42,876 nucleotides of DNA from an uncultured Ruminococcus sp. GTDB lineage: Bacteria > Bacillota > Clostridia > Oscillospirales > Acutalibacteraceae. The stretch is from contig CACYTI010000024.1 in assembly GCA_902777275.1 (NCBI GenBank), positions 1 through 42,876 of the forward strand, read 5' to 3'. A program made the translations under genes and the position numbers. This document shows positions 14,292 through 22,857 of the stretch, piece after piece. The number at the start of each line of letters is the position of its first letter. Position 1 is the first letter of the stretch. The notes beneath the pieces were generated by a model. That model was not told where the DNA came from. It did no database searches and saw only the letters and a list, made by a program, of their open reading frames with translations.

Positions 14292-15454
14292 ATCCCGATT
14301 TTCATTACTATGCGACCTACTGCGCAGCAACGCTTGCAGGCTATTCTCACGAGGACAGCGCAGCGATCGCCGCGAGCGACCGGTTCGTAGACCGCTGCAC
14401 CGAAACGTTTCTTACGACTGTCAAAGCCCCTTTGTCAGCCGCGACAACACAGCTTCCTCTGGAGCTTTTGGACACGCCGACAGACCCCGTGGGCTTACAG
14501 AAAATCACGCGCATATGGGCGTCGTTTCATTTTCTTCCCTATGATTTGCAGGCTATGCCCCCAAAGCGCAGCTCCAAGCGTTACAGAAACAAGTATCGCC
14601 TTATTTGCCGCCCGAACGGAGAATTGCTCCAACCGACTGTGGAGCTTGCCAAGGGAAAAAATAACGAGGCGATAGGCATTGCTATGCACATACTTTCCGA
14701 CACCTGGGCGCACCAAAACTTCGCGGGCACTCCGTCGCTCGTTATCAACAATACAAACTACTACTTTTACGAGCTTATCCCCGACGGAGACAGCTTTATC
14801 GAGAGGAAAATAAACTTCCGCTACAGCGCGTTCACGCCCGACGACCCGGACAAAAGCGTCTACACTCAAAGCCCGTACTACAACAGTGAAAACAGCATAA
14901 TAAATCTGGGTCACGGCAGAGCGGGATATCTGCCCGACTACAGCTATGTCAGATTCAAATATATGCCTGCCTGGGGAGAATACGAAGAGATAATCAAGGA
15001 CAATCCCTCCGACTATCTGCACGCGTTCTGCCAAATGATAACCGCCTTGAAATATCTGCGCGGCACGATCCCTTCATTTGAACTAAACCGATACGACTGG
15101 GAGGCGATCGCGCCTTACCGCACGGAGATAGAACAGATCATCGGCAAACGTCAGCTTGACGCGAGCGAGGACTGGAAGGCATTCGGAGAAAAACTCTCGG
15201 GTCAAACTATCCCGCCCTATTCGCAGGAAGACATACAGGAGGAATACATCAGGGCAGATAAGGACAAAAAGGACGAAACCTTTCTCGGCAAATTCATTAT
15301 CGCCGCACTTGCTCAGAAGAGCATGATCACAGGGAAGATCTTTCAATCCGGCAATAAGCTTGCGGGCTACTCGGTTGACTATAAAAAAAAGGGCTTTAGG
15401 GGCGACAAGGCATACAAAAAGCTCCTGCCGCAGAAGGAGAAGGAAAGCAGATGA
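14288..15454 (+). CDS. DUF6765-like protein with zinc phospholipase-type histidine motifs
   Basis: A 388-residue soluble protein. The N-terminus MNPDFHYYATYCAATLAGYS followed by IAASDRFVD is what I recall of the DUF6765 family. Candidate metal ligands are H6, D35, and MHILSDTWAHQNF with H134, D138 and H142, then LGHGRAGYLPDY with H209 and D217. This spacing recalls zinc-dependent phospholipase C/S1-P1 nuclease folds, although no signal peptide is present, so it would act in the cytoplasm. The C-terminus is lysine-rich. Start and stop overlap the flanking membrane-protein genes by 4 bases each. The function has not been established; a hydrolase role is inferred only from the ligand pattern. 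Confidence 0.8.
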   Translation: MNPDFHYYATYCAATLAGYSHEDSAAIAASDRFVDRCTETFLTTVKAPLSAATTQLPLELLDTPTDPVGLQKITRIWASFHFLPYDLQAMPPKRSSKRYRNKYRLICRPNGELLQPTVELAKGKNNEAIGIAMHILSDTWAHQNFAGTPSLVINNTNYYFYELIPDGDSFIERKINFRYSAFTPDDPDKSVYTQSPYYNSENSIINLGHGRAGYLPDYSYVRFKYMPAWGEYEEIIKDNPSDYLHAFCQMITALKYLRGTIPSFELNRYDWEAIAPYRTEIEQIIGKRQLDASEDWKAFGEKLSGQTIPPYSQEDIQEEYIRADKDKKDETFLGKFIIAALAQKSMITGKIFQSGNKLAGYSVDYKKKGFRGDKAYKKLLPQKEKESR

Positions 15455-15990
15455 GTCTTTTCAAACGGATCCGTGAGATCGTTATCAGCGCCGTGATGCT
15501 GCTGATAGCTTTCCGGCTTATTTTATTTCCCAAGCACAGCTATTTCATCGTGGCGATAATCGTCAGCCTGTCGCTTTATTTGTACAGCATTAAGCAGCTG
15601 TGGTATTATTGCACAATGGCGCGCCATATGGTGGGCGGAAAAAGCATTTTGATACAAGCTGTCATCCTGCTTGACGCAGCACTGCTCATAGACGCGATGA
15701 CGACCGTATCAGACCTTGCGGTGGCTTTTTATCTTCCGGGGATCCTTGCGTTTACGGGCGTTGTGGATATACTGAGGTATATAGAGGACAAAAAAATGGG
15801 CGCGTCGTGGAAGTTTAAATTTATCGGAGGAATAATAAATATTTCGTTCGCTGCGGCGCTGCTGATAGGGGGCCTTTTATTCGGAAACACTTCATTTTTG
15901 GTTTACGGCTACAGCATAAGCCTTTTTGTTTCCGCCCTGATCCGTATCTTTAACGCCTTTCGGAAAACCTCCGTTGCGTATTTCCAATAA
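15451..15990 (+). CDS. Multi-pass membrane protein resembling HdeD/DUF308
   Basis: A 179-residue, very hydrophobic protein with about six membrane segments: roughly 9-26, 30-48, 65-83, 88-107, 122-143 and 147-167. The repeating pattern of paired short helices with small residues, and the length, resemble the HdeD-like (DUF308) family, whose biochemical role is poorly known. Its start overlaps the DUF6765-like gene by 4 bases. It is the last of the three genes inserted between tyrA and aroB, with 42 bases to the aroB start. Confidence 0.75.
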   Translation: MSLFKRIREIVISAVMLLIAFRLILFPKHSYFIVAIIVSLSLYLYSIKQLWYYCTMARHMVGGKSILIQAVILLDAALLIDAMTTVSDLAVAFYLPGILAFTGVVDILRYIEDKKMGASWKFKFIGGIINISFAAALLIGGLLFGNTSFLVYGYSISLFVSALIRIFNAFRKTSVAYFQ

Positions 15991-16032
15991 CAGTTTTTCG
16001 TAAATATTATAGAAATTAAATGAGGAGGATAT

Positions 16033-17148
16033 ATGAAAACCGTACACGTCAGTACGGGCAAACCGTACGATATTTTTATTGAACGCGGCATACTCGATTT
16101 ATGCGGCGAGTATGTCAAAAGGCTTACAACAGCGGAAAAGGCTGTCGTAGTCACCGATAACAACATCGCGCCCCACTACCAGTGGCGCGTGCTCAATTCG
16201 CTCGGAAAACAAAATATTGACGCCAAACCGTTTATATACAAGGCGGGCGAGGAAAGCAAAAACCTTGCCACGATTTCCGAGCTTTACAAAATGCTCGCTG
16301 ACTTCCGCATGACGCGCAGGGATATAATTATAGCGCTTGGCGGCGGAGTATGCGGCGATATGGCGGGCTTTGCCGCCGCAACGTATCTGCGCGGGATAGA
16401 CTTTATCCAGATCCCGACCTCGCTTCTTGCTCAGGTGGATTCGTCCGTCGGCGGAAAAACGGGCGTTGACCTTCCTCAGGGCAAAAACCTTGTCGGCGCG
16501 TTCCATCAGCCTGCGGCGGTGCTTATCGACCCCGACACACTCAACACCCTGCCCGATAAATTCATTGCAGACGGTATGGGCGAGGTCATAAAATACGGCT
16601 GCATAAAGGACGGGCAGTTTTTTGAATTTCTTGAACGCGAAAACGCGCTTGAGCACATCGAGGATGTGATAGAAACCTGCGTGTCGATAAAGCGCGACGT
16701 TGTGAACCGCGACGAAAAAGAGTCGGGCGAGCGTATGCTGCTGAACTTCGGTCACACTTTGGGTCATGCCATCGAAAAAATATACGGCTTTACGGGTATG
16801 ACCCACGGCATGGCGGTGGCAATCGGCATGGTTATGATCGCGCGCGCCGGCGAGGAACGCGGCGTGACGCAAAACGGCACCGCAGAGCGCATTAAATCAC
16901 TTTGTGAAAAATATGGTCTGCCTGCCTCTGACCGCGCGACCTTCGCGGAGCTTGCCGAGGCTGCGGCAGGCGACAAAAAGACCTCCGGCAGCAAAATAAA
17001 CCTTGTACTGCTGAAAAACATAGGAGAAAGCTTTATACTCACGATCCCGCTCAGGGAGCTTGAGGAGTTTATAACCGTACCGTCAAACACCGCAGAAGAA
17101 ACAAATCCTTACGGCGGTAACACTACAGATAACTTGGATCAATTATGA
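16033..17148 (+). CDS. aroB: 3-dehydroquinate synthase
   Basis: A 371-residue NAD- and zinc-dependent enzyme that cyclises DAHP to 3-dehydroquinate. Diagnostic motifs are GGGVCGDMAGFAAATYLRG (near 100), the PTSLLAQVDSSVGGKTG run near 130, and the zinc ligands in EVIKYGCIKD (near 193) and NFGHTLGHAIE (near 243). The last 20 residues are a polar extension. AGGAGG upstream fixes the start. The ATGA overlap with aroA couples their translation. Together with aroF upstream it gives the first two pathway steps; the third enzyme, 3-dehydroquinate dehydratase, is not encoded anywhere in this window. Confidence 0.96.
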   Translation: MKTVHVSTGKPYDIFIERGILDLCGEYVKRLTTAEKAVVVTDNNIAPHYQWRVLNSLGKQNIDAKPFIYKAGEESKNLATISELYKMLADFRMTRRDIIIALGGGVCGDMAGFAAATYLRGIDFIQIPTSLLAQVDSSVGGKTGVDLPQGKNLVGAFHQPAAVLIDPDTLNTLPDKFIADGMGEVIKYGCIKDGQFFEFLERENALEHIEDVIETCVSIKRDVVNRDEKESGERMLLNFGHTLGHAIEKIYGFTGMTHGMAVAIGMVMIARAGEERGVTQNGTAERIKSLCEKYGLPASDRATFAELAEAAAGDKKTSGSKINLVLLKNIGESFILTIPLRELEEFITVPSNTAEETNPYGGNTTDNLDQL

Positions 17149-18410
17149 GTAATGTTGTTTTTCATCCGTTCACACCAAGCGGCACGGTTTTCGCGCCGCC
17201 GTCAAAAAGCGACGTTCACCGCGCCGTGATCTGTGCCGCGCTATCGGGGGGGACCTGCACGGTTTCACCCGTCGCTCTGTCCGAGGATATCAAGGCAACA
17301 ATTAGCTGTGTTGAGGCTTTAGGCGCGAAAACATCTATAAAAGACAATGTGCTCACCGTGGACGGCGCGGGAATGTTCAAAAACAAAACCGCCGCGCTTG
17401 ACTGCCGCGAAAGCGGAAGCACGCTCAGGTTTTTGATTCCCGTAGCGGCGGCGGGAGGAGTTGAAGCGACCTTTACAGGCATGGGCAGGCTGCCCGAACG
17501 CCCGATAGGTATTTACACCGACGCCCTGCCCGAAAAGGGAGTTTCCTGCGCAACGGAGGGCGGCTTGCCGCTGACTGTTTCAGGTCAGCTCAAAAGCGGA
17601 GTATTTAAAATTCCGGGCAACGTCAGCTCGCAGTTTATAACAGGGCTGCTTTTCGCCCTTCCACTGCTCAACGGCGACAGCGATATTATTCTGACCTCGC
17701 CGATCCAGAGCGCGGGCTACATCAACATGACGATACGCACCATGTCAAAATTCGGTATAGAGGTAGACATGACCGACAGGGGCTGGCACGTAAGAGGCAG
17801 GCAGCACTACATTCCGACCGACTACACCACCGACGGCGACTGGTCGCAGGCGGCTTTTTTCCTTGCTATGGGAGCGATCGGCGGCGAGGTCACCGTAAAC
17901 AACGCCAACATAGACTCATCTCAGGGCGACCGAAGAATAGCGGCTATCCTGCGCGAGTTCGGCGCGGACGTTCATCAGGACGGCGGCTGTATCACGGTAA
18001 AAAAAGCGCCGCTTCACTCCGTGACGATCGACGCCTCGCAAATACCGGATCTCGTGCCCGTTTTGGCTGTGTGCGCCTGCTTTGCGCAGGGAACAACGCG
18101 CATTGAAAACGCCGCAAGACTGCGAATAAAGGAAAGCGACCGCCTTGCTTCCACAGCCGCTCTGCTGAACGCCTTGGGCGGAAAAGTGCGCGAACTGCCC
18201 GACGGTCTTGAAATAACGGGCGTAAGCCGTCTTGAGGGCGGCATCGCAAACGGCTTCAACGACCACAGGATAGTCATGTCGGCGGCTGTGTGCGCCGCTT
18301 GCTGCGCCGGTGATATAACCTGCTCGGACGCGTGGAGCATAAACAAAAGCTATCCCGATTTTTACAATGATTACAGCTTAGCAGGCGGAAGCGCCGTGAT
18401 AAGCGAATGA
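17145..18410 (+). CDS. aroA: 5-enolpyruvylshikimate-3-phosphate (EPSP) synthase
   Basis: A 421-residue enzyme that transfers enolpyruvyl from PEP to shikimate 3-phosphate. Motifs in order are PPSKSDVHRAVICAAL (about 18-33), RESGSTLRFLIPVAA (near 87), GRLPERPI near 113, GNVSSQFITGLLF near 150, and FNDHRIVMSAAVCA near 365. The second motif is the ESGSTLRF form common in Clostridia rather than the GNAGTAMR form of E. coli. Length is normal. It is translationally coupled to aroB and followed 15 bases later by aroC, matching the order of the last three shikimate steps. Confidence 0.96.
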   Translation: MSNVVFHPFTPSGTVFAPPSKSDVHRAVICAALSGGTCTVSPVALSEDIKATISCVEALGAKTSIKDNVLTVDGAGMFKNKTAALDCRESGSTLRFLIPVAAAGGVEATFTGMGRLPERPIGIYTDALPEKGVSCATEGGLPLTVSGQLKSGVFKIPGNVSSQFITGLLFALPLLNGDSDIILTSPIQSAGYINMTIRTMSKFGIEVDMTDRGWHVRGRQHYIPTDYTTDGDWSQAAFFLAMGAIGGEVTVNNANIDSSQGDRRIAAILREFGADVHQDGGCITVKKAPLHSVTIDASQIPDLVPVLAVCACFAQGTTRIENAARLRIKESDRLASTAALLNALGGKVRELPDGLEITGVSRLEGGIANGFNDHRIVMSAAVCAACCAGDITCSDAWSINKSYPDFYNDYSLAGGSAVISE

Positions 18411-18425
18411 TACGGAGGAAAAGTC

Positions 18426-19496
18426 ATGTCCTCAACTCTCGGAGATAAAATAAAAATATCCGTGTTCGGAGAGAGCCACGGAAACGGAATAGGCGTTGTT
18501 ATCGACGGTCTGCCTGCGGGAGAAGCCATAGATATGGAAGCCGTGTTGCTTCAAATGTCGCGGCGCGCTCCCGGGCGTGACAAAACCGCCACGCCGCGAA
18601 AGGAAAGCGACCTGCCGAAGATCCTTTCGGGAATGCTCGGCAGCACTCTCACGGGCGCTCCGCTGTGTGCCGTTATAGAGAACACAAACACCCGCTCGGG
18701 TGATTACGGCAATCTTCTGTCTCAGCCTCGCCCCGGGCACAGCGACTACACCGCCTTTGTAAAATATAATGCCGCCAACGACATACGCGGCGGCGGTCAT
18801 TTTTCGGGCAGGCTCACCGCTCCGCTCGTGTTCGCGGGTGCGGTCTGCCGTCAGCTTTTGGAAAAGCGCGGAATAAAAATCGCAGCCCATATTGAGAGCA
18901 TCGGAAGCGTTCGTGACTCCCGCTTCGATCCCGTTGGAATCGACACCGAGCTTATCGAAAGGCTGAACCGCTCGTCCTTCGCGCTTATCGACGAAGGAGT
19001 TGAGCAGGCTATGCGCGACGAGGTCGAAGCGGCAAGGCTCGACCGCGACAGCGTCGGCGGAACGATCGAATGCGCCGTGACGGGGCTTCCCGCAGGAGCG
19101 GGCGAGCCGATGTTTGACGGTGTTGAAGGTGCATTAGCCAAGGCTGTGTTCGGCATTCCCGCCGTAAAGGGAATCGAGTTCGGCGCGGGTTTTGCTCTCG
19201 CACAAATGCGCGGCTCGCAGTCGAATGACCCGTTCAGATACAGGGACGGAAAGGTCATCACCGAAACGAACAACTGCGGAGGTATCCTCGGCGGTATAAC
19301 CGACGGAATGCCCGTTGTTTTCCGCGCCGCGATAAAGCCCACACCGTCAATATCAAAGCCGCAAAAGACCGTTGATCTGCAAAAGGGCGAAAATACCGTG
19401 CTTGAAATACACGGCAGACACGACCCCTGCATCGTACCGCGCGCCGTGCCGGTCATCGAGGCGGTGACGGCAATTGCGGTAATAAACTTGCTTTAA
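18426..19496 (+). CDS. aroC: Chorismate synthase
   Basis: A 356-residue enzyme that uses reduced FMN to eliminate phosphate from EPSP and give chorismate. FGESHGNGIGVVIDGLPAG (about 13-31), the SRRAPGRDKTATPRKESD segment near 46, the GGHFSGRLTA motif near 121, and GDSVGG-like DSVGGTIEC near 202 are the standard family features, and the C-terminus carries HGRHDPCIVPRAVPV. It is slightly shorter than bacterial average but complete. ACGGAGG lies upstream. Its stop is 9 bases before pheA. The product chorismate feeds directly into the bifunctional enzyme encoded next. Confidence 0.96.
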   Translation: MSSTLGDKIKISVFGESHGNGIGVVIDGLPAGEAIDMEAVLLQMSRRAPGRDKTATPRKESDLPKILSGMLGSTLTGAPLCAVIENTNTRSGDYGNLLSQPRPGHSDYTAFVKYNAANDIRGGGHFSGRLTAPLVFAGAVCRQLLEKRGIKIAAHIESIGSVRDSRFDPVGIDTELIERLNRSSFALIDEGVEQAMRDEVEAARLDRDSVGGTIECAVTGLPAGAGEPMFDGVEGALAKAVFGIPAVKGIEFGAGFALAQMRGSQSNDPFRYRDGKVITETNNCGGILGGITDGMPVVFRAAIKPTPSISKPQKTVDLQKGENTVLEIHGRHDPCIVPRAVPVIEAVTAIAVINLL

Positions 19497-19505
19497 GGTG
19501 ATCTT

Positions 19506-20630
19506 ATGAGAGATTTAAGCGAAATACGCGCTGAAATAAATGAAATAGACGACGAGCTGATTAAGCTGTTCAGGCGCAGAATGGACTGCGCCAAGGACGT
19601 AGGAATATATAAAAAAGCAAATGATATCCCCGTGCTCAACCGTCAGCGCGAAAACGAGATACTTGACGAGGTGCAGTCGAAGGGCGGTGAATACGGCTCG
19701 GCGGCGCGCCTGCTCTTTACCAATATCATGGAGCTTTCACGTGCTTTGCAGTACAACATCGTTTGCAGAGAGTCTACCCTGCGCTCCGAGATAACCTCTG
19801 CACGCGAAATGCCCCCGACAGACGGTATCACCGTGGCTTATCAGGGCATTAAGGGCGCGAACAGCTATGAGGCGGCGCAGCGGCTTTTCCCCGACGCCGT
19901 TCTGAGCAGCCACAAAACCTTTGAGGACGTGTTCGGCGCGGTTGACGCGGGAGATGCGACATTCGGGATCCTACCCGTTGAAAACTCGACGGCGGGCTCC
20001 GTTTCGGCGGTTTACGACCTCATATTAAAGCACCGCTTTTATATCGTCGGGGCCTTCGATATGCGCATAGAGCATTGTCTGGGCGCGTTGAGGCAGTCGG
20101 AGCTTGCCGATATAGAATACGTTTGGTCGCACCCGCAGGCGCTCTCGCAGTGCGAGGGCTACATCGAGTCTCACGGCTTTATTCCCGTTTCAAAGGCAAA
20201 CACCGCAATAGCCGCACGCGACGTCGCCAAGGAAAAGCGGCTGAATGTGGCGGCGATCTGCACGCCCGAGGCGGCAAAGGAATACGGCCTGCAAATACTC
20301 GACACGGGCTTGCAGGACGACCCGTACAACACGACTCGCTTTATCGTTATTTCAAAGCAGCTTTTCATTTCACCCGACGCGAACAAAATCAGCCTTTGCT
20401 TCTTTTTGCCTCACGTCAAGGGCTCGCTTTATGATCTGCTGTGCCGCTTCAACTCGCTCGGCCTTAACCTGACAAAAATCGAGTCCCGACCGGCAAAGGG
20501 CAGGGATTTCGAGTATCTTTTCTACCTCGATTTCACGGGCAGCGTATACAGCGAAAACGTGATCGACCTGCTCAGTCAGTTAAGCGAGGAGATCCCCGAG
20601 TTCAGCTTTTTGGGGAACTACAGGGAATAG
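19506..20630 (+). CDS. pheA: Bifunctional chorismate mutase / prephenate dehydratase (P-protein)
   Basis: A 374-residue fusion. Residues 1-85 are an AroQ-type chorismate mutase (RAEINEIDDELIKLFRRRM, with the conserved Arg, Lys and Asp/Glu positions). Residues about 108-285 are the prephenate dehydratase domain, with VAYQGIKGANSYEAA, GILPVENSTAGSV and the catalytic PYNTTRFIVIS. The C-terminal ACT domain carries the phenylalanine-binding NLTKIESRPAKG. The mutase serves both the Phe branch and, by making prephenate, the tyrA branch, and phenylalanine feedback is expected through the ESRP motif. AAGGTGAT precedes the start. This is the final gene of the aro operon; a terminator follows at 20696. 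Confidence 0.96.
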   Translation: MRDLSEIRAEINEIDDELIKLFRRRMDCAKDVGIYKKANDIPVLNRQRENEILDEVQSKGGEYGSAARLLFTNIMELSRALQYNIVCRESTLRSEITSAREMPPTDGITVAYQGIKGANSYEAAQRLFPDAVLSSHKTFEDVFGAVDAGDATFGILPVENSTAGSVSAVYDLILKHRFYIVGAFDMRIEHCLGALRQSELADIEYVWSHPQALSQCEGYIESHGFIPVSKANTAIAARDVAKEKRLNVAAICTPEAAKEYGLQILDTGLQDDPYNTTRFIVISKQLFISPDANKISLCFFLPHVKGSLYDLLCRFNSLGLNLTKIESRPAKGRDFEYLFYLDFTGSVYSENVIDLLSQLSEEIPEFSFLGNYRE

Positions 20631-20664
20631 CTGCCGTCGGGAGCTTGGCTAAGGCAAATCTGAC

Positions 20665-20693
20665 TTGACAGACAAATCTCATTTATATAATAT
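20665..20693 (+). promoter_or_regulatory. Promoter-like sequence directly in front of a terminator
   Basis: TTGACA (20665-20670), a 17-bp spacer and TAATAT (20688-20693) form a near-consensus promoter; TATAAT at 20686-20691 is an alternative with a 15-bp spacer. Transcription would begin at about 20700, inside the stem of the pheA terminator, so any product would be a very short RNA or a read-through transcript. The match is seen; activity is uncertain. Confidence 0.45.
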
Positions 20694-20695
20694 TC

Positions 20696-20728
20696 GGGGC
20701 TGTGCAAATTTCGGCAGCCCCCTTTTTT
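20696..20728 (+). terminator. Terminator of the aro operon
   Basis: GGGGCTG (20696-20702) pairs with CAGCCCC (20715-20721), followed by a T run at 20723-20728. It lies about 65 bases past the pheA stop codon. Confidence 0.88.
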
Positions 20729-20736
20729 ATTACCCT

Positions 20737-20839
20737 ATAGTTTTCTTGCAGCAAAAAAGCGCACGCAGAATGTGCGCACGAGCGATGGCTGAAAAAAGCG
20801 CACGCACAGAGTGCGCACGCTTTTTTATCAGAAAACTAT
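20737..20839 (-). terminator. Nested inverted repeat containing the terminator of the LCP gene
   Basis: An outer 10-bp repeat (20737-20746 with 20830-20839, ATAGTTTTCT) encloses two copies of an AAAAAAGCGCACGCA-type unit (about 20753 and 20802). The second forms a stem with GTGCGCACGCTTTTTT at about 20811-20826. Its two internal mismatches are C-A on the plus strand but G-U pairs on the minus strand, so it works best as the minus-strand terminator for the gene at 20876. Confidence 0.8.
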
Positions 20840-20875
20840 GAAAGTCATACCGGACACATTGATGTCTGAACGGGA

Positions 20876-22015
20876 TTATTTTTTTACAAGATCCTCGTAA
20901 ACGAATTTGGCAAGCAGATCTCGCTGAGCGTCCATATCGCTGATCATAATGCACGAACCCGCGATATTCCATGTTTCGTCCTCCGGGCTGTTGTAGTACC
21001 ACAAGCCCTGGTTAGGAATGTAGTTGGGGATCACATCGTATTTTATATAGGTCAGTGCGTTTGAAACAAGCCCCATGATCTCTTCTTTTTTGAGGTTGGT
21101 CGTTATTTTGGGACCGACCTCATTTACAATCTCGATTATCTCGCTGAGACCCGCGCCCTTCATGTCGCTTATCATTTTGGTGAGAAGCTTTCTCTGACGG
21201 TCGGTTCTGTCCCAGTCGTTTCCGCTGATCCCGATCTCGTTGCCGTCCTCGCCGATGGTCAGACCGCGGTTTCTGGCGTACCAGAGGGCTTCCTGACCGT
21301 TGAGCTTGATAAGACCCGGTTTTGCTGTGATCGTGTGCTGATTGTCGCCCGACTGTCCGTTTTTATACATCTGATAGTTGATGTAGTCGATCTCGTCCTG
21401 AGTAACTTCCATTTCAACGCCGCCGAGGGTGTCGATTATGCTTTTGAAGTTATCAAAGTCAACAACCGCGTAACGGTCGATCTTGACGCCGAAGTTTGCC
21501 TGAATTGTCTTGATCGAAAGCGTTGCTCCGCCGAAGGTGTATGAGGCGTTGATTTTGTCATAGCCGTGACCCGGAATATAAACGTAGCAGTCGCGCTGGA
21601 AAGAAGTGAGCTTTAGCTTTTTGTGAGCGTTGTCAATAGACAGCATAAGCATGGTGTCTGTTCTGCCGTGCTCCATATCCCCTTTGTTGTCCTCGCCGAA
21701 CAGCATGATGTTGAGAACCTTTGAGTTTTGCAGAAGCTCGCTGTTTTTCAAGGTGACTGTCGAGCCGCTCAGATTGGCGCGTCCCGAGCTGTCGTCCTTC
21801 ATGTATTCGTAATTGCCTTCAAACTTGCGGTGCGTTTCGATGTACAGGTTAATGCCTACTAACGCGGTACCGGTGAGCAGAAGGATAATTGACAGAACAA
21901 GAGCAACAACGCGTTTTGCTCTGCCTTTTTTCTTATACAGCTTTACAACCTGATCGTTTGAACTGATGTCAACCAGGTTCTTTCCTTTTTCTGTATCTTT
22001 TTCTCTTTTTGCCAT
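20876..22015 (-). CDS. LytR-CpsA-Psr (LCP) family cell-wall glycopolymer ligase
   Basis: A 379-residue membrane-anchored enzyme. LCP proteins transfer lipid-linked glycopolymers such as teichoic acids or capsule onto peptidoglycan, outside the cell. A basic cytoplasmic N-terminus (about 1-34) precedes one transmembrane helix (about 35-57). The catalytic LCP domain has GRTDTMLMLSID (near 117), KLTSFQRDCYVYIPGHG (near 135), KINASYTFGG (near 153), VDFDNFKSIIDTLGGVE (near 184), and the arginine-containing LNGQEALWYARNRG (near 237). The conserved Arg and Asp contacts for the pyrophosphate head group are therefore present. GGGAGG upstream sets the start. It lies beside genes for surface glycosylation and LicD, consistent with a role in envelope polymer attachment. 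Confidence 0.94.
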   Translation of the reverse strand: MAKREKDTEKGKNLVDISSNDQVVKLYKKKGRAKRVVALVLSIILLLTGTALVGINLYIETHRKFEGNYEYMKDDSSGRANLSGSTVTLKNSELLQNSKVLNIMLFGEDNKGDMEHGRTDTMLMLSIDNAHKKLKLTSFQRDCYVYIPGHGYDKINASYTFGGATLSIKTIQANFGVKIDRYAVVDFDNFKSIIDTLGGVEMEVTQDEIDYINYQMYKNGQSGDNQHTITAKPGLIKLNGQEALWYARNRGLTIGEDGNEIGISGNDWDRTDRQRKLLTKMISDMKGAGLSEIIEIVNEVGPKITTNLKKEEIMGLVSNALTYIKYDVIPNYIPNQGLWYYNSPEDETWNIAGSCIMISDMDAQRDLLAKFVYEDLVKK

Positions 22016-22031
22016 GTAATACCTCCCGATA

Positions 22032-22079
22032 GAACGCCTAAGGCATTCTTTGAGCCGCAGCGAAAGCCTGCTTTCGCTG
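22032..22079 (-). promoter_or_regulatory. Hairpins in the leader of the LCP gene
   Basis: On the minus strand a perfect 10-bp inverted repeat (22079-22070 with 22067-22058, CAGCGAAAGC and its complement) is followed by a weaker GAATGCCTTAGGCGTTC palindrome (about 22048-22032), just before the GGGAGG ribosome binding site. There is no T run, so these are not terminators; they may affect mRNA stability or ribosome access. No clear promoter was identified in 22080-22243. Confidence 0.45.
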
Positions 22080-22243
22080 TTTGGCGGTAATTATTCGTTT
22101 CAAAAATATTTCAAAAAGGATAATTATCTGCCATTCTCTTTATTATAACACATAATTCCGATAAATAATTCTTATTAAGAATTATAAAACATTGGTATAA
22201 CAAATTTTGACAGGATTTTCGCTTGTTAACTGTGTATTTTCCT

Positions 22244-22837
22244 TTACTGATCCTGTATTTCGTCGAGAGCGAGATAAAACGACGGCAAAAACTCCTCGAA
22301 AAACACTTCCGCTTCGGGAAGGCGCATATCTCTGATCGACTGCTCGATAGTTTCCTTCGCCTTGCGGAATTCGTCGTTGCCCATCCTCATTTCCTCTATG
22401 CATTTTATCAGCGCCGAAAAACGGTCCGCCGCCTTTACATAAACCTCAAGTCCGCTGTCCTCTTCGCCCGAGAGTCTGAGAAGACCGGCGTATTCTCCGC
22501 GGAAGTCTTCGGGAAGCATTTGCAGCAGACGATCCGCCGCGCTGTTCTCGACCTGCCTGTATACGTCGCGGATCTCGGGGTTGGCGTATTTGACCGGAGT
22601 GGGCATATCGCCCGTGATTATCTCGGTGGAGTCGTGAAACAGCGCAAGAAGCGCCGCGCGCTCGGCGTCGAGGTCCCCCCCGAAGCGCTTATTGTGTATC
22701 AATACAAGACAGTGGGCGAGAATTGCGGTTTGGTGGCTGTGCTCGCTTATATTCTCATATTTTGTATTATTCATCAGTCCCCAGCGGTTTATGTATTTCA
22801 TGCGGGAAAGCATGGCATAAAAATGTGATTGTTTCAT
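22244..22837 (-). CDS. yfbR: HD-domain 5'-deoxynucleotidase of the YfbR type
   Basis: A 197-residue cytoplasmic phosphohydrolase that would remove the 5'-phosphate from deoxyribonucleoside monophosphates. The start at 22837 (MKQSHFYAMLSRMKYINRW) has GGAG 7 bases upstream and matches the known N-terminus and length of E. coli YfbR (199 residues); the longer frame to 22942 lacks both. Metal-binding HD-family residues are visible: the histidine in ENISEHSHQT, the HD pair in LALFHDSTEI, and the later aspartate in YVKAADRFSAL. The segment GDMPTPVKY is a further YfbR signature. It shares a divergent promoter region with the YfhO-like gene. A general role in nucleotide pool balance is inferred from the family. 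Confidence 0.93.
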   Translation of the reverse strand: MKQSHFYAMLSRMKYINRWGLMNNTKYENISEHSHQTAILAHCLVLIHNKRFGGDLDAERAALLALFHDSTEIITGDMPTPVKYANPEIRDVYRQVENSAADRLLQMLPEDFRGEYAGLLRLSGEEDSGLEVYVKAADRFSALIKCIEEMRMGNDEFRKAKETIEQSIRDMRLPEAEVFFEEFLPSFYLALDEIQDQ

Positions 22838-22857
22838 ATATTTCTCCCTCAAAAAAA

